Positions 18,290 to 28,228 are shown, counted from the stretch's first letter. The stretch: DNA of 64,000 nucleotides from Pseudoalteromonas sp. NC201 (GCF_002850255.1 NZ_CP022522.1:3884501-3948500); one strand, 5' to 3'. Numbers and translations: made by a program. The notes: generated by a model not told the origin, from the letters alone.

Positions 18290-20368
18290 CTATAGTTTAA
18301 AGCTCGGAAAGGCCGAAATAATTTCTTTGTATAGTATCGGGTTGCTATTTTGATACGCAGCAACCCTTTGTTTGTGACTTGATTCAATAGGGGCTCCCGC
18401 GTAGAGCAGCTGAGAGATATAGAAAAAGCTGTCATTCAAACTCATATTATTCCCAGCAGCTAACTCCATGGCACTTGCCCCATTTTCAACCTGCTCTAGT
18501 GCGAAGTCTAAGGCATCTAGCCCATAGGGATCTGGCTTGACTGAAACCTTATGTCTCAGCAAATATGTCATGATTTTTGGAGTGCGTAATAAAACGGCAT
18601 AGAGCAACGCATTGCGACCTAGTGGGTCAACAAAATGTAAATCCAAGTCATATTTAACGAGCGCCTTAATTAGTGGAAGGTTGTGCGTTCGCACTAAATT
18701 TAATATTGTTTGGGGACCTAGCCGTGCCCCTTTTTCAAGTAATCTAGTTATTTCATCGATACTGGCATTTGTCGAAATGGCCATGGTCAATAAAGCGTTT
18801 AGCATTTCTTGCTGCTCTATTTGCGCATTTTGTTCAGTCATGTGATCTGCAGCTTGCTGCCAATTACCTTTTTGTGCCAGCGTAAAGGCTTCTGTGATCG
18901 CCTCTTGTAACTTGGCTTGCTTTGCCTTTTCTTCATCGCTTAACTGCGCTTGTTGTTCGGTGTGTCTCGCCAGCAAAGCTTTTAATTGCTCATAACGATA
19001 ATGGTCTACTGCCATTTTGTTCAGCAAATCAGGTTCTTGCCCTAAAACACGGACTATCATGCTTGGATCAGTATTCTGTTCAGTGACTGTAGTAACCAAA
19101 CTCTCAGCTGACTGTTTTATCTCTTTAACATTAACGGCCTGTAACTGCTCATTATTTAGCTGTTCATATGCGTGCTCACGATTAAATACTAGCTGTATTT
19201 TTGCTCGCCCGACAGAGTGAAAGCAGGGATGGGCTTTAGACAACTTTTCAGGAGCTACTATGTCTGATAAAACGGCGCGATATAATTTATCGACACCCGA
19301 TTCAATCTCATCTTGCCATTCTGACGGTATTGCATTTTCTACGTGTTGAAGCTGGGTCTTATATTGCGCGAGAGTACCATCAGAGAGCCAGTGAAGAAGC
19401 CTCTTACTACTAAGTTCGTTCGAAGGGCGCACCCCATTTGCTAGTAATAAAAGAATGATAGACTCTACTTCATCAGCTTTGTCTGTAGGTGCTGGTGAGA
19501 GTAAATCGAGGGCATTATTCGAAAATGGGTCAGCAATTACTGGACTTCCTTCTTTAAGCCAAAACGTAGTTAATTCAGAGTTAATTGCAGCAATAGCAAC
19601 ATTTGTTAGTGATGTATAATGCTCTAACTCATAGTCATACCAAACTTCACTCGGTGTTAGTCCGCTTGCATCGAGTAACTGGGCCATAAGGGTTGGAGCG
19701 ATACCTAGTTGCGTGGCTGTAACCAAGTCTTGATATGTCACCAAAATACCGTTTGAGGTAAGCTCTGAAATAACGTTGGAATTGTCACCTTGAAGTTGCG
19801 TCAATATGAGACTCACTGGTGTGTCGTAGACAGAAACACGCTTGCTGGCTTGTATTTGATTTTGCTGATAGGCGGTTATTAACCCTTTGATGTCTTGACT
19901 TCTAAGGTAGGCCCAGAACATATCAGCCTGTCGCTGAGATAAAATACCATTAGCGTAGTGAGGGATTGCATCTACCGATTGGTAATACTTCGATTCAGGC
20001 CTTAGCATTCGACCTCTAAGTATACCTAGGCCCGCAGCTTTTGAAATATAATCTAGCTGGTTTTCGCCTAATCCCTGATGCTGCATAGAAGAAAACATAT
20101 ATTGAATACGCTGCTCAGCTAGAGCTTGCCAGCTTACCATATCATCAATATCACTTGCATAGTCATTACACATCACACTGAGCGTTTCTTCTGGCTGAGT
20201 TGCAACACTTCCCGAGCTTGTATGCTGATATTGTCCAATGTTATTTGACTGCAACGGCTCACGAGTTATTACATTTTCCTCGATGTTGTCAAAGGCGAGG
20301 TATGTCCAATAAAGGCAGAGCAGTGCTAACAATGTAGCGCTTGCAATTAAAAGTGACTTTTTACTCAA
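18290..20368 (-). CDS. Membrane-anchored protein with C-terminal ankyrin-like repeats
   Basis: Unrecognised. TTG at 20368 gives 692 residues with an N-terminal signal anchor (SKKSLLIASATLLALLCLYW) and has AGGAGC 6 bases upstream. A second TTG at 20425, also with AGGAGC 5 bases upstream, would add 19 residues and start 9 bases after the preceding gene's stop, so either start is possible. The middle (about 60-430) is helical without a named domain. A Gln/Glu-rich coiled stretch at about 470-520 precedes ankyrin-like repeats (EITRLLEKGARLG, then LIKALVKYDLDLHFVDPLGRNALLYAV, then YLLRHKVSVKPDPYGLDAL). The body is probably periplasmic. Likely role is protein-protein contact. Confidence 0.7.
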   Translation of the reverse strand: MSKKSLLIASATLLALLCLYWTYLAFDNIEENVITREPLQSNNIGQYQHTSSGSVATQPEETLSVMCNDYASDIDDMVSWQALAEQRIQYMFSSMQHQGLGENQLDYISKAAGLGILRGRMLRPESKYYQSVDAIPHYANGILSQRQADMFWAYLRSQDIKGLITAYQQNQIQASKRVSVYDTPVSLILTQLQGDNSNVISELTSNGILVTYQDLVTATQLGIAPTLMAQLLDASGLTPSEVWYDYELEHYTSLTNVAIAAINSELTTFWLKEGSPVIADPFSNNALDLLSPAPTDKADEVESIILLLLANGVRPSNELSSKRLLHWLSDGTLAQYKTQLQHVENAIPSEWQDEIESGVDKLYRAVLSDIVAPEKLSKAHPCFHSVGRAKIQLVFNREHAYEQLNNEQLQAVNVKEIKQSAESLVTTVTEQNTDPSMIVRVLGQEPDLLNKMAVDHYRYEQLKALLARHTEQQAQLSDEEKAKQAKLQEAITEAFTLAQKGNWQQAADHMTEQNAQIEQQEMLNALLTMAISTNASIDEITRLLEKGARLGPQTILNLVRTHNLPLIKALVKYDLDLHFVDPLGRNALLYAVLLRTPKIMTYLLRHKVSVKPDPYGLDALDFALEQVENGASAMELAAGNNMSLNDSFFYISQLLYAGAPIESSHKQRVAAYQNSNPILYKEIISAFPSFKL

Positions 20369-20434
20369 TATTTTGCTCCTTGCATTAATATATATCGTCA
20401 GCACTGGTACGATGTATAGGCGCAAAATGTGCTC

Positions 20435-20933
20435 CTATACATCACCTTTGCTATGCTCTAGCACACGTTTTTTCTGATTGGCAATTTTGCTTGAACAATA
20501 ACTGCCTGCATTATGTATATCATGCTCTTTTGCCATGTTGCATGCTGTTGCTGAAACAACACCTGCCATCCCACCTGCACCTAAAGAGATACCGCCAGCA
20601 GCAATACCCAATACTTCAGAAGCACCAATACACGCATGATGTAATTGACTAATAGTGTATTTACGGTCCGCCACACAAGTTCCTTTAGAGTCGAAACCTG
20701 CTAAGCATTTCTTTCTTTTTTCTTCATCGGTTTTCTGTTTTGATACCGTGCTTGCACCACCGCTACCACCACCCCAAGCGCCAGCGCTATTACTAGAGTT
20801 CCCCCCCTTCCCACGGATATAGTGTCCGCATTGGATATGGCTTATGACCTATCACGTCAATTCTTTCTACAGCAGTGACATTTTGGGTAGCTACGAGCAC
20901 TATAAAGCTCAATACAAGCGTTTTTATTTTCAC
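20435..20933 (-). pseudogene. Small secreted protein gene broken at a G7 run
   Basis: Read from GTG at 20933 this gives a signal peptide (KTLVLSFIVLVATQNVTA) and continues to PWEGG. There a run of seven G (C7 at 20801-20807 on the plus strand) shifts the frame into TAG TAA. With six G the frame joins a Ser/Gly-rich linker (SNSAGAWGGGSGG), then a basic stretch and a 79-residue tail with three cysteines, ending at 20435, about 165 residues in all. The tail contains a hydrophobic glycine-rich segment (LGIAAGGISLGAGGMAGVV). An isolated GTG at 20674 could start only the tail. The cause could be true decay, slippage-based on/off switching or a sequencing error. First gene of a three-gene set with the ankyrin and small membrane proteins. 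Confidence 0.7.
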
Positions 20934-21724
20934 CTTATTTACTTGTTACGGTTTGTATGTATTTGACTAACTTTTTATAGGCGTTATAAGCATCAAACTT
21001 GACACACCAATACCTATAATAATTGAGTGGGTCTTCAACAATAGAGAGATGCCATCACAAAAATACACTTATAAAGAAGAAAGTAAAACTTCCAAAAAAA
21101 ACAAAATAACAATTATTTTCAACACCTTATTACAAAAAATCATGAGCAAATAACAAATTGGTAAGAACTTGATAATCGGGTTTAGAAATTAAAATTTTTA
21201 TAAAGCAATTCAAAGCATGGAGTTAAATATAACAACCTACTGAATTAACAAACACTTTAACGACTTAGACTTTCACATTACTGAATAAGACATAAATAAA
21301 AAATTTTTAATAGAACTTATTAGGCTACCACTTACCGCTATATCAATAAAAATTATCAAAGTAAGTTATTTATCCCGACTTTAAGGCCAACTTGATTAAT
21401 TAAGTACCCTATTATGAGGTGATAAAACATTGTCGATAACACGGCTACCGCGTTCTATTGCCTCCAAGGTATCTACATCCATATAAGCAAGGCAAAATTT
21501 TTCTACTTAGTTGTTCTCAATCAGAAGTTTTTAACATAGTTAGCGTCAGGTTTGCTCCTTCAGATTGAGCAAGTATTAAGACAAATTGGTGTAACTCACA
21601 AATGCAACACTCTAACCAAAATAAAGCAACCAGCATCGTTTTTTAAATATAACGGTAACTGCTTAAGACCTATACACTTTACGGTCGATAGTTTACCCAT
21701 TACATCGTGAACTCGATATCTATC
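20934..21724. other. AT-rich intergenic stretch
   Basis: About 790 bases without a credible gene. It contains repeat copy 2 (21481-21591) and otherwise only AT-rich sequence. The promoter for the broken secreted-protein gene presumably lies near 20950-21050, but no clear -35/-10 pair stood out. Confidence 0.5.
21481..21591. repeat. Interspersed intergenic repeat, copy 2
   Basis: Diverged partner of the repeat at 2899-3058. Shares GCAAGGCAAAA, TACTTAGTTGTTCT (TATTTAGTTGTTCT in copy 1), TTTTTAAC and the end AAATTGGT. The left third of copy 1 is missing, so this copy looks truncated. Confidence 0.6.
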
Positions 21725-22099
21725 TCACTTACGCATAAAATACTCACAACCTTCAACAAAATACACGCCTATATGGTTATCACGATAAGCGTGATTATAT
21801 TTACCGAAGAAATCGGCTTGAAACTTAAACCCCGCGTCGTTCAACTCAAACAAAAGCTTATCCACAAGATCTCAAGACATTGTCAGCGGTGAAAAAAGCA
21901 GAGTATTAGTGTGCATGCCGGTAGGAATTTCAGCCTCAGAGGACGATATAACTAAGCTATCTGTCGCATCAATAAACAATTGTTCAAACACCTGAGGGGG
22001 GCAACTTGCAACTATATGGATGTAGGTTTTTTGCGGCTGAATAGAGTGGCAGCTGCATAAGGCCAGTACAACCACACCGATAATGAACCATCCCTTCAT
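21725..22099 (-). pseudogene. Small lipoprotein gene interrupted by in-frame TGA
   Basis: An open frame of 75 codons starts at ATG 22099 with a lipoprotein signal (FIIGVVVLALCSC). It stops at TGA 21874-21872, then continues in the same frame for 48 more codons to TGA at 21727-21725. The continuation (DLVDKLLFELNDAGFKF, then HIGVYFVEGCEYFMRK) looks like genuine protein, and its GVYFVEGCE is shared with the remnant near 17.66 kb. The simplest reading is a 124-residue lipoprotein inactivated by one nonsense change (for example from TGG or CGA). No selenocysteine element is evident. The truncated 75-residue product might still be made. Confidence 0.65.
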
Positions 22100-22299
22100 T
22101 AGCTACTTTACCTTACTTCAAATTCTCTATAGTAAAGCAGCTTGTCCCTAAAGCTGAAATGAAGGTTTTGTGACCATGCAATAATGGGAAACTATTAATT
22201 TCTAATGATATAAGCAATAACAGCTGAATATTATTTTGAAATCTTTGATAATATCGAAATTTGTATATCCGCCTTTTTGATTACTAACTTGGTATTTTC

Positions 22300-24441
22300 A
22301 TGGTTTTTGAAGCAACACACTCAAAGTATATTGATATAGGATGTTGGCAACTTAATACGGCAACACAAACCATCAACAACAAACACGAGCGTAAAGAACT
22401 TGAGCCTCTGCTGTTTAAAACACTTATGTATCTCATTGGTAACCAAGAGCGGATCATTACGCGGCAGGAACTGGCTGAACATGTTTGGCAACTTAACTTT
22501 GTCGACGACAATACAATTAACCGAGTCATTTTCGAGTTAAGAAAGCAGTTGGCTTGTGATCTGCAACCTCAACCAACGATCAAAACCCACTATCGCAAAG
22601 GCTACAGTTTCACGATACCGGCACCTGAACCGATTGAGCTATCTAGTAAGACATCTGACACCACAGGAAACAGCGAAGCAAGCAAGTCTTACCGAGTGCG
22701 AATACTCTGTGGCACCTTAATTGCGCTCGCCGCTTTGATCACCGTGCTATATTTCGTCACAAAGCAAACTCTCCAGATAAAAAGTGCACCTCAGCCACAG
22801 CCACAGCCATCCGCTGAGATTTTCCATAATCAAATACTATCTTGGTATCGAGGTCATCATGGCAAACTGTATAACTCACCGGATCAACGTTACCTAGCCT
22901 ATAATTTTAAAGCTGATACCAATGAAGTTGGGGCGTTAGGGGAGGTGAGGCTCATGGATCTTACCACCCAACATGAAAGAGCACTTAGCCTGCCGAATGG
23001 CAGCAACATTTTAGGTTGGTCGGCTGACAGTACATGGGTTTATTACTTATACCGATCTGAAGGGGAAAACCCTATCTGCGAATACCGCCGCCACCAGTTA
23101 TCTCCAAAAACAGGCGCTCATGACCAGTTACTCTTTCGCTGTTCTGGCGGCCTAATTAACGCACTGTTTGATTTTGGAAAAGACCATCTGATATACAGTC
23201 GACGAGGCTATTTAGACGTACCAAACCTAGGTGCGATTTATAGCTATAATATGGAAAAACAACAAGAAACTAGGATCACAACACCGAATAACCATGGTTT
23301 TGGGGATCAGCTTTTAGCAATTATCCCTGAGTCACACCAGCTAATTTTTACTCGTAATATCGGTGATAAAGTCGAGCTACTGGTGACCACTTCAACAGGG
23401 CAAAAGACCTTAAAATTGGCAGAGTTCCCGCATTTGCTATGGGCTGCGAACTGGAATACTAAACAAAAAAGTGTGCTGTGGTTTGATCACAACACCAGTG
23501 AAATCAAACGCTATTCCATGCAAAGCTTAACGGAGCTGCCTGCCGTAAAAGTTGCGGTCGAGCCCACCTCGTACATTTTGCCAATGTCAGAAAACCAATT
23601 GCTCATGACGACCTACGGCTACGACCATGACAGCTATGTCATCGATCTTAATACGGGTAAATCAACCCTCTTTGCCAAACCGAATATTTACGAAGTAATT
23701 ATGGCTTACCTTGGGGATAATGAATTTGCCTACAATGATTCCATTTTCAAAGATGTGGAATCTTACGGGGTCATGCATATAGACTCAAGCCATCGATATT
23801 CACCCATAGCGGCATTAAGTTCGGGCTACTCCATTATCGACTCAGATCCAAGCAATCAGCAAATTCTCGTCAAACATGTCGCCAACAAACAAACTGAAGT
23901 GAGAGATTGGAAGTCTCTTGATGTGCTAATAACTCTGCCCGATAACGAACAGAATGGTGGTACTCGGCTTGGCGGAAATAAGGTTGCTCAACTGCGGGCT
24001 CACAAGGTAACTGATGACAAAATTATTGAGGTTACTTTTCTGAATGACAAAAATAACAAAATCATTACGGTTGATGACATCGTGAGTATTGATTGGTACG
24101 ACGACCATCACCTAGTAACCTTATCAAGTAACCGGAATATTTCGTTACTGAATATAGAAACGGCTCAAATGACCCCTTTGATATCCGGATCCGAGCTTGC
24201 AAACCGCACCAATGAAGTAAAAGTAAGACCAACGATCACCGCCTCCAATGGTGCAATCTACCTCTATAATCGGCAATACGTATATAAGCTTGACGCAAAT
24301 CAACAAATAACAACCATCTTAGATATCAAAGCCAGCGTGAATGCCGAATCTAGCATTTACTACCTTGATGCTCATGCTGACAAGTTACTGATTTCTTACC
24401 TCACGAGATACCACAATGAGATAAAGTTATATCACCGCTAA
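22300..24441 (+). CDS. CadC/ToxR-like membrane transcriptional regulator
   Basis: A 713-residue one-component regulator. Residues about 8-108 are an OmpR-type winged helix (LFKTLMYLIGNQERIITRQE, then DDNTINRVIFELRKQL and the wing HYRKGYSFTI). A polar linker and one transmembrane helix (about 137-157, LCGTLIALAALITVLYFVT) follow, then a PQPQPQP hinge. The periplasmic part (about 175-713) looks like a WD40/PD40-type propeller that could sense peptides or polymers. Such regulators sit in the inner membrane and bind DNA directly. It is convergent with the M16 protease. ATG start without a strong ribosome site. Confidence 0.87.
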   Translation: MVFEATHSKYIDIGCWQLNTATQTINNKHERKELEPLLFKTLMYLIGNQERIITRQELAEHVWQLNFVDDNTINRVIFELRKQLACDLQPQPTIKTHYRKGYSFTIPAPEPIELSSKTSDTTGNSEASKSYRVRILCGTLIALAALITVLYFVTKQTLQIKSAPQPQPQPSAEIFHNQILSWYRGHHGKLYNSPDQRYLAYNFKADTNEVGALGEVRLMDLTTQHERALSLPNGSNILGWSADSTWVYYLYRSEGENPICEYRRHQLSPKTGAHDQLLFRCSGGLINALFDFGKDHLIYSRRGYLDVPNLGAIYSYNMEKQQETRITTPNNHGFGDQLLAIIPESHQLIFTRNIGDKVELLVTTSTGQKTLKLAEFPHLLWAANWNTKQKSVLWFDHNTSEIKRYSMQSLTELPAVKVAVEPTSYILPMSENQLLMTTYGYDHDSYVIDLNTGKSTLFAKPNIYEVIMAYLGDNEFAYNDSIFKDVESYGVMHIDSSHRYSPIAALSSGYSIIDSDPSNQQILVKHVANKQTEVRDWKSLDVLITLPDNEQNGGTRLGGNKVAQLRAHKVTDDKIIEVTFLNDKNNKIITVDDIVSIDWYDDHHLVTLSSNRNISLLNIETAQMTPLISGSELANRTNEVKVRPTITASNGAIYLYNRQYVYKLDANQQITTILDIKASVNAESSIYYLDAHADKLLISYLTRYHNEIKLYHR

Positions 24442-24480
24442 GCAGGTAAAGCTTACCGACCGATAGGCTTATAACGAAAA

Positions 24481-24505
24481 ATGGCGAGCTCTATAAGCTC
24501 GCCAT
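24481..24505 (-). terminator. Terminator between convergent genes
   Basis: Perfect 10-bp stem ATGGCGAGCT/AGCTCGCCAT with loop CTATA. On the minus strand the stem runs into ATTTTTCG, so it mainly terminates the M16 protease transcript. Confidence 0.8.
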
Positions 24506-24532
24506 GGTTGGGATCCTTTCTATTACACTAAC

Positions 24533-27382
24533 CTACTGAATAGTCAGTTGCTTTACAGTGAAGCCTTTACCCTCAAGCTGCTTGCTTAGCGTGTTGGTGT
24601 CACCAACTACAACATAAGTCATCTCGGCTGGAGTAAAGTACTTGCTCGCCAGCTGATTAAGCTCTTTTTTGCCAACTGTTTCAATTGTTTTAGCTCGGAC
24701 ATCAACAATATCAGCATCAACATTATGGGCATGCATCATCGCAAAGAAGTTTAATTTTGCCGCTGGTGTTTCGTATTTCAGCGCATCTCTTTGCGCGATC
24801 GAATTTCTTGTGAATTGAATTTCTTCATCAGTTAATCCGTGCTCACTAATCTTGCTAAGCTCTTGTTGGATTTCTGTCAGCGCATCAGCAACGTTTGCTG
24901 CATTAATGCCTGAAGCGAGGACAAACTGACCGGCATCACCATATCCAGAGAAGTGTCCTCCGATACCATATGTATATCCTTTGTTTTCACGCAGGTTTTG
25001 ATTCACTCGACTGTTAAAGCTGCCGGAGAAGGCAAAGTTCATGATTTGACTTTTAAAGTGCTCCGCAGCTAAATCTTCCGCAGCGGCATGGCGTGCAACA
25101 CGGATCTGGACCTGAGGTGCATTCTCTTTATGTACCAAATACACGATATTACTATCGAGAGGAGCAAATTTAGGAAGCGCCATGTCCAGCTCACCTTTTC
25201 CTTGCCACTGTGATAGTGCACTAATTAATGCCGACATCAATTTCGACTGTGCAACATCGGATACAATTGATAATTTACTACCTTGTGGACGTATCTGCTG
25301 CGCATAAAATGATTTAACATCTGCAAGTTCAATAGTCGCAAGCTCTGCTTGAGACGGCAACCAAGGTTTACTGTAGTTTCCTTCTTGATACATCACCTGA
25401 GATAATGCGCTATCTGCCAGAAATTTTGCGCTATCGCGTTCAGATTTACTATATTCTGAAACCATGCTTTTAACTCGCGCGAAGTCCGACTCCGAAAACT
25501 TTGGTTGTAACAACTTTTCTGACAAGATATCTAGTGTCGCGATTAAGTTCTTACTTAATGTGGATAGCTTAATCTCAATATATTCAGACTTCGCTTCGAA
25601 TGCGATCTCAGCACCTAATTTTGCCAATTGCTGTGCCAGCTCTGACGGCGTACTCTGTGTTGTAGCTTGACCCAACATTTCCACCGTTAAAAGTGCGACC
25701 CCTGCTTTATTTTCAGGGTCATATAAACGACCAGCAGGGATCTGAAGTAGCAATGTTGTGGTTGGCGTTTCGGTATCAAACGCTCCTAATACGTCTATGC
25801 CATTATCAGTTTTAACTTGCCATAAGTCTGGCAATGTAATTGCTTTTGCAACACCTGCCTGCGGTTTAATGCTGCGGTCAAAACTATCAGTAATCGAGGG
25901 AAGTTGTACTTCGTCTCGTACTTCCTCAGTTGCTTTAGGCTCATAAAACTTCGGCGTATAGTTGTCTTGCTGCGCGATAAGTTCTGGCTTTCCTTTTGGT
26001 ACAATACTCAATACAACATTCGCCTTATTAGCAACATATTGCTCAAATACACGTTTTATATCTCCAACTTTCAAAGCTTTAACATTTTTAAGCTGTTGAG
26101 TTAGGAAACCTGGATTCTCATGGAAAGTCTCAAATTTAGCCAGCATAGAAACTTTACCCTCCACGCTCTGCAGCGCTCTCACAATCTCTGCTTCTCTTTT
26201 AGTGATAAAAAGATCAACATCTTCTTGGGTAATTTTATTTTGAATATAATCTGCAACTAACTCATCAATGCGCTTATCTAAGCTAGTCAGTGTCTCACCA
26301 CTCACCGGATGAGGAAGTGCACCAAAAGCCATTTGACAAGATAGTTCAAAGCATTGATGCCATGCAAATGCCGCTACCGCTTTTTGTGTATCAACCAATT
26401 CGCGATATAACACTGAGCTTTCACCTTGCCCTGCAAAATAACCAATCGCATCTAACGCAGCTTCATCTTTATGCCCCATATAAACCGTTGAGTACACTTT
26501 TCTAAGCATCGGTAGTGATACATTATCTTCATAAGAAACGTAACGAGACTCAACTAATGTACCGGGTTGCTTTGCAGCATCTGAAACAGTCTCCCCTTTT
26601 GGAATAGAGCCAAAGTACTTCTGTACAAGTGGTAAAACCTCATCTGGAGTTACAGCACCACCAATAGTCAACGTCGCATTATTAGGCCCATACCAACGTT
26701 TAAAAAAAGCTTTCAAATCATTTGAATTCGCACGATTTAAATCAGACATATAGCCAATCGGCATCCATGAATAGGGGTGACCATAGTCATATAGCGCTTG
26801 GTGCAGCTTTTCTAAAGCTTGCCCATAAGGGACGTTGTCGTATCGCATCATGCGCTCATTTTTTACCGCGGCGCGTTGTATCTCAAACTTTTCTTGAGTA
26901 ATACCTTGAGCAAAGAATCCCATACGGTCCGCTTCTAACCAAAGCATCTTCTCCAATTGATTTACTGGCACTGTTTGGAAGTAATTTGTTCTGTCTGTAC
27001 TGGTTGTTGCATTTAACTTACCACCTGCTTCCGTCACTATTTTAAAGTGCTCTTCGTCAGCTACATGCTTTGATCCCTGGAACATCATATGCTCAAATAA
27101 ATGTGCAAATCCTGATTTGCCCATTTCTTCACGTGCAGATCCAACATGGTAAGTTACATCTACATGAACTAATGGGTCTGAATGATCTTCATGAAGAATA
27201 ACTGTCAAACCGTTATCGAGTTCAAACTTTTGATAAGCGATCCCAATATCACCGCCCTCAATGTTTTTTTGTTCCACTAATGTTGCACCAGCGTACTTTG
27301 ACGCATCAGAAGATTGAAATTGACTACAACCGTTCAATGTTGCGGCCATTATGACTGCGATTGCAACTTTGTTTAAAAGCAT
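24533..27382 (-). CDS. M16 family zinc metalloprotease lipoprotein
   Basis: A 949-residue pitrilysin-type peptidase with two M16 halves. The N-terminus is a lipoprotein signal (VAIVMAATLNGCSQ), giving a lipid-anchored, probably periplasmic enzyme. The inverted zinc motif HxxEH is HLFEH in the first half (about residue 95), with downstream glutamates in the AAVKNERMMRYDNVPYGQ region. The second half (about 520-949) lacks HxxEH, as usual for the inactive partner domain, and ends with the typical YVVVGD strand. Likely degrades oligopeptides. AAGGATTTTTT precedes the ATG. A hairpin terminator follows. Confidence 0.92.
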   Translation of the reverse strand: MLLNKVAIAVIMAATLNGCSQFQSSDASKYAGATLVEQKNIEGGDIGIAYQKFELDNGLTVILHEDHSDPLVHVDVTYHVGSAREEMGKSGFAHLFEHMMFQGSKHVADEEHFKIVTEAGGKLNATTSTDRTNYFQTVPVNQLEKMLWLEADRMGFFAQGITQEKFEIQRAAVKNERMMRYDNVPYGQALEKLHQALYDYGHPYSWMPIGYMSDLNRANSNDLKAFFKRWYGPNNATLTIGGAVTPDEVLPLVQKYFGSIPKGETVSDAAKQPGTLVESRYVSYEDNVSLPMLRKVYSTVYMGHKDEAALDAIGYFAGQGESSVLYRELVDTQKAVAAFAWHQCFELSCQMAFGALPHPVSGETLTSLDKRIDELVADYIQNKITQEDVDLFITKREAEIVRALQSVEGKVSMLAKFETFHENPGFLTQQLKNVKALKVGDIKRVFEQYVANKANVVLSIVPKGKPELIAQQDNYTPKFYEPKATEEVRDEVQLPSITDSFDRSIKPQAGVAKAITLPDLWQVKTDNGIDVLGAFDTETPTTTLLLQIPAGRLYDPENKAGVALLTVEMLGQATTQSTPSELAQQLAKLGAEIAFEAKSEYIEIKLSTLSKNLIATLDILSEKLLQPKFSESDFARVKSMVSEYSKSERDSAKFLADSALSQVMYQEGNYSKPWLPSQAELATIELADVKSFYAQQIRPQGSKLSIVSDVAQSKLMSALISALSQWQGKGELDMALPKFAPLDSNIVYLVHKENAPQVQIRVARHAAAEDLAAEHFKSQIMNFAFSGSFNSRVNQNLRENKGYTYGIGGHFSGYGDAGQFVLASGINAANVADALTEIQQELSKISEHGLTDEEIQFTRNSIAQRDALKYETPAAKLNFFAMMHAHNVDADIVDVRAKTIETVGKKELNQLASKYFTPAEMTYVVVGDTNTLSKQLEGKGFTVKQLTIQ

Positions 27383-28228
27383 AAAAAATCCTTACATTTA
27401 TTTTATAATTTGGCGTTTATCTCGTATGGAACAAAGCTAGAAGCGTTCAGCGTTCCCCGTTGTTGGCAACAAGATTACAAGCCAAAGAAATTTAAGTCGC
27501 TTATCGAGTCATCATGAATTTATTTATTTTTATTAGCTTTAAAATCAAATATTTACAAAAATAATGAAATTATTTTTAGCCTTTGGAACAACAAATAGTG
27601 AAGTGTTAGATAACGATAACAATGCGAATATGTCGTTTTATACCTACAGCATTAAGCCTATAAGCCATTTCGGAGTACGGAAATAGCTCGCGAATTCAGA
27701 TAATAAATCCATCAATCATGATTAAAGGGTGAGAAAGCATCAATTGCTTGTTGGTGGTACTCTGTAATCGCCAGAAGATAAGAGCAGATACCAAGTTAAG
27801 GCTTGTTTACGCAATGAGTTTTATAGGGTGATAGAAACAAGCTAAAAGTGAGTCATAGTACAATAGTATTCGATGTCATTATTTGGCTGAAATCGCCCAC
27901 TCAACAGTGCATAAACGAAAACGACTTGCAGCTAAATGCACCAATCCCCCATTGCGTTTGTTGAGTTAGGATTAGAAAAAGGTGGAGCCCTGAATAGATA
28001 ACGGGCACTCAATACGAGGCCCAGAAAATGTTCAGGGTTTAGACAACAAGCGGTTATATTCGATGAATTAGGCAAAAGCAGCCTAATTTTGCGAGCGATG
28101 CACTTCAAACTTGAATTCGCGACTGTCATCTTGTGAATACTTTCAATCATTTCAAAAGTAAACTCACCTTAATCGGCCTAGTCGAAAAATGCGTAACACT
28201 TACCATTTTATGAATCATAATCAATAAA
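27383..28228. other. Gene-free stretch of about 850 bases
   Basis: No intact gene. A weak echo of the interspersed repeat may lie near 27655-27690 (ATTTCGGAGTACGGAAATAGC compared with the ATTTTGAAGCGGGGAAATAGC segment of copy 1). Plus-strand codons around 27930-28130 read as broken coding-like pieces in several frames. It looks like decayed DNA at the edge of the hydrolase island. Confidence 0.4.

Noticed and set aside
17661..21766. The 24-base identical segments as attachment sites of an integrating element
   Set aside because: No integrase lies between them, and the segment encodes the same peptide in the same frame in both places, so gene duplication explains it better.
21872..21874. TGA read as selenocysteine
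   Set aside because: No selenocysteine insertion hairpin was seen just downstream and no selenoprotein family fits; a nonsense mutation is simpler.
21707..21892. 61-codon plus-strand open frame
   Set aside because: It is the antisense of the interrupted lipoprotein gene, whose minus-strand frame reads as real protein.
27932..28150. 72-codon minus-strand open frame in the gene-free stretch
   Set aside because: No ribosome site, low-complexity composition and no recognisable motif; the plus strand shows equally plausible broken pieces.
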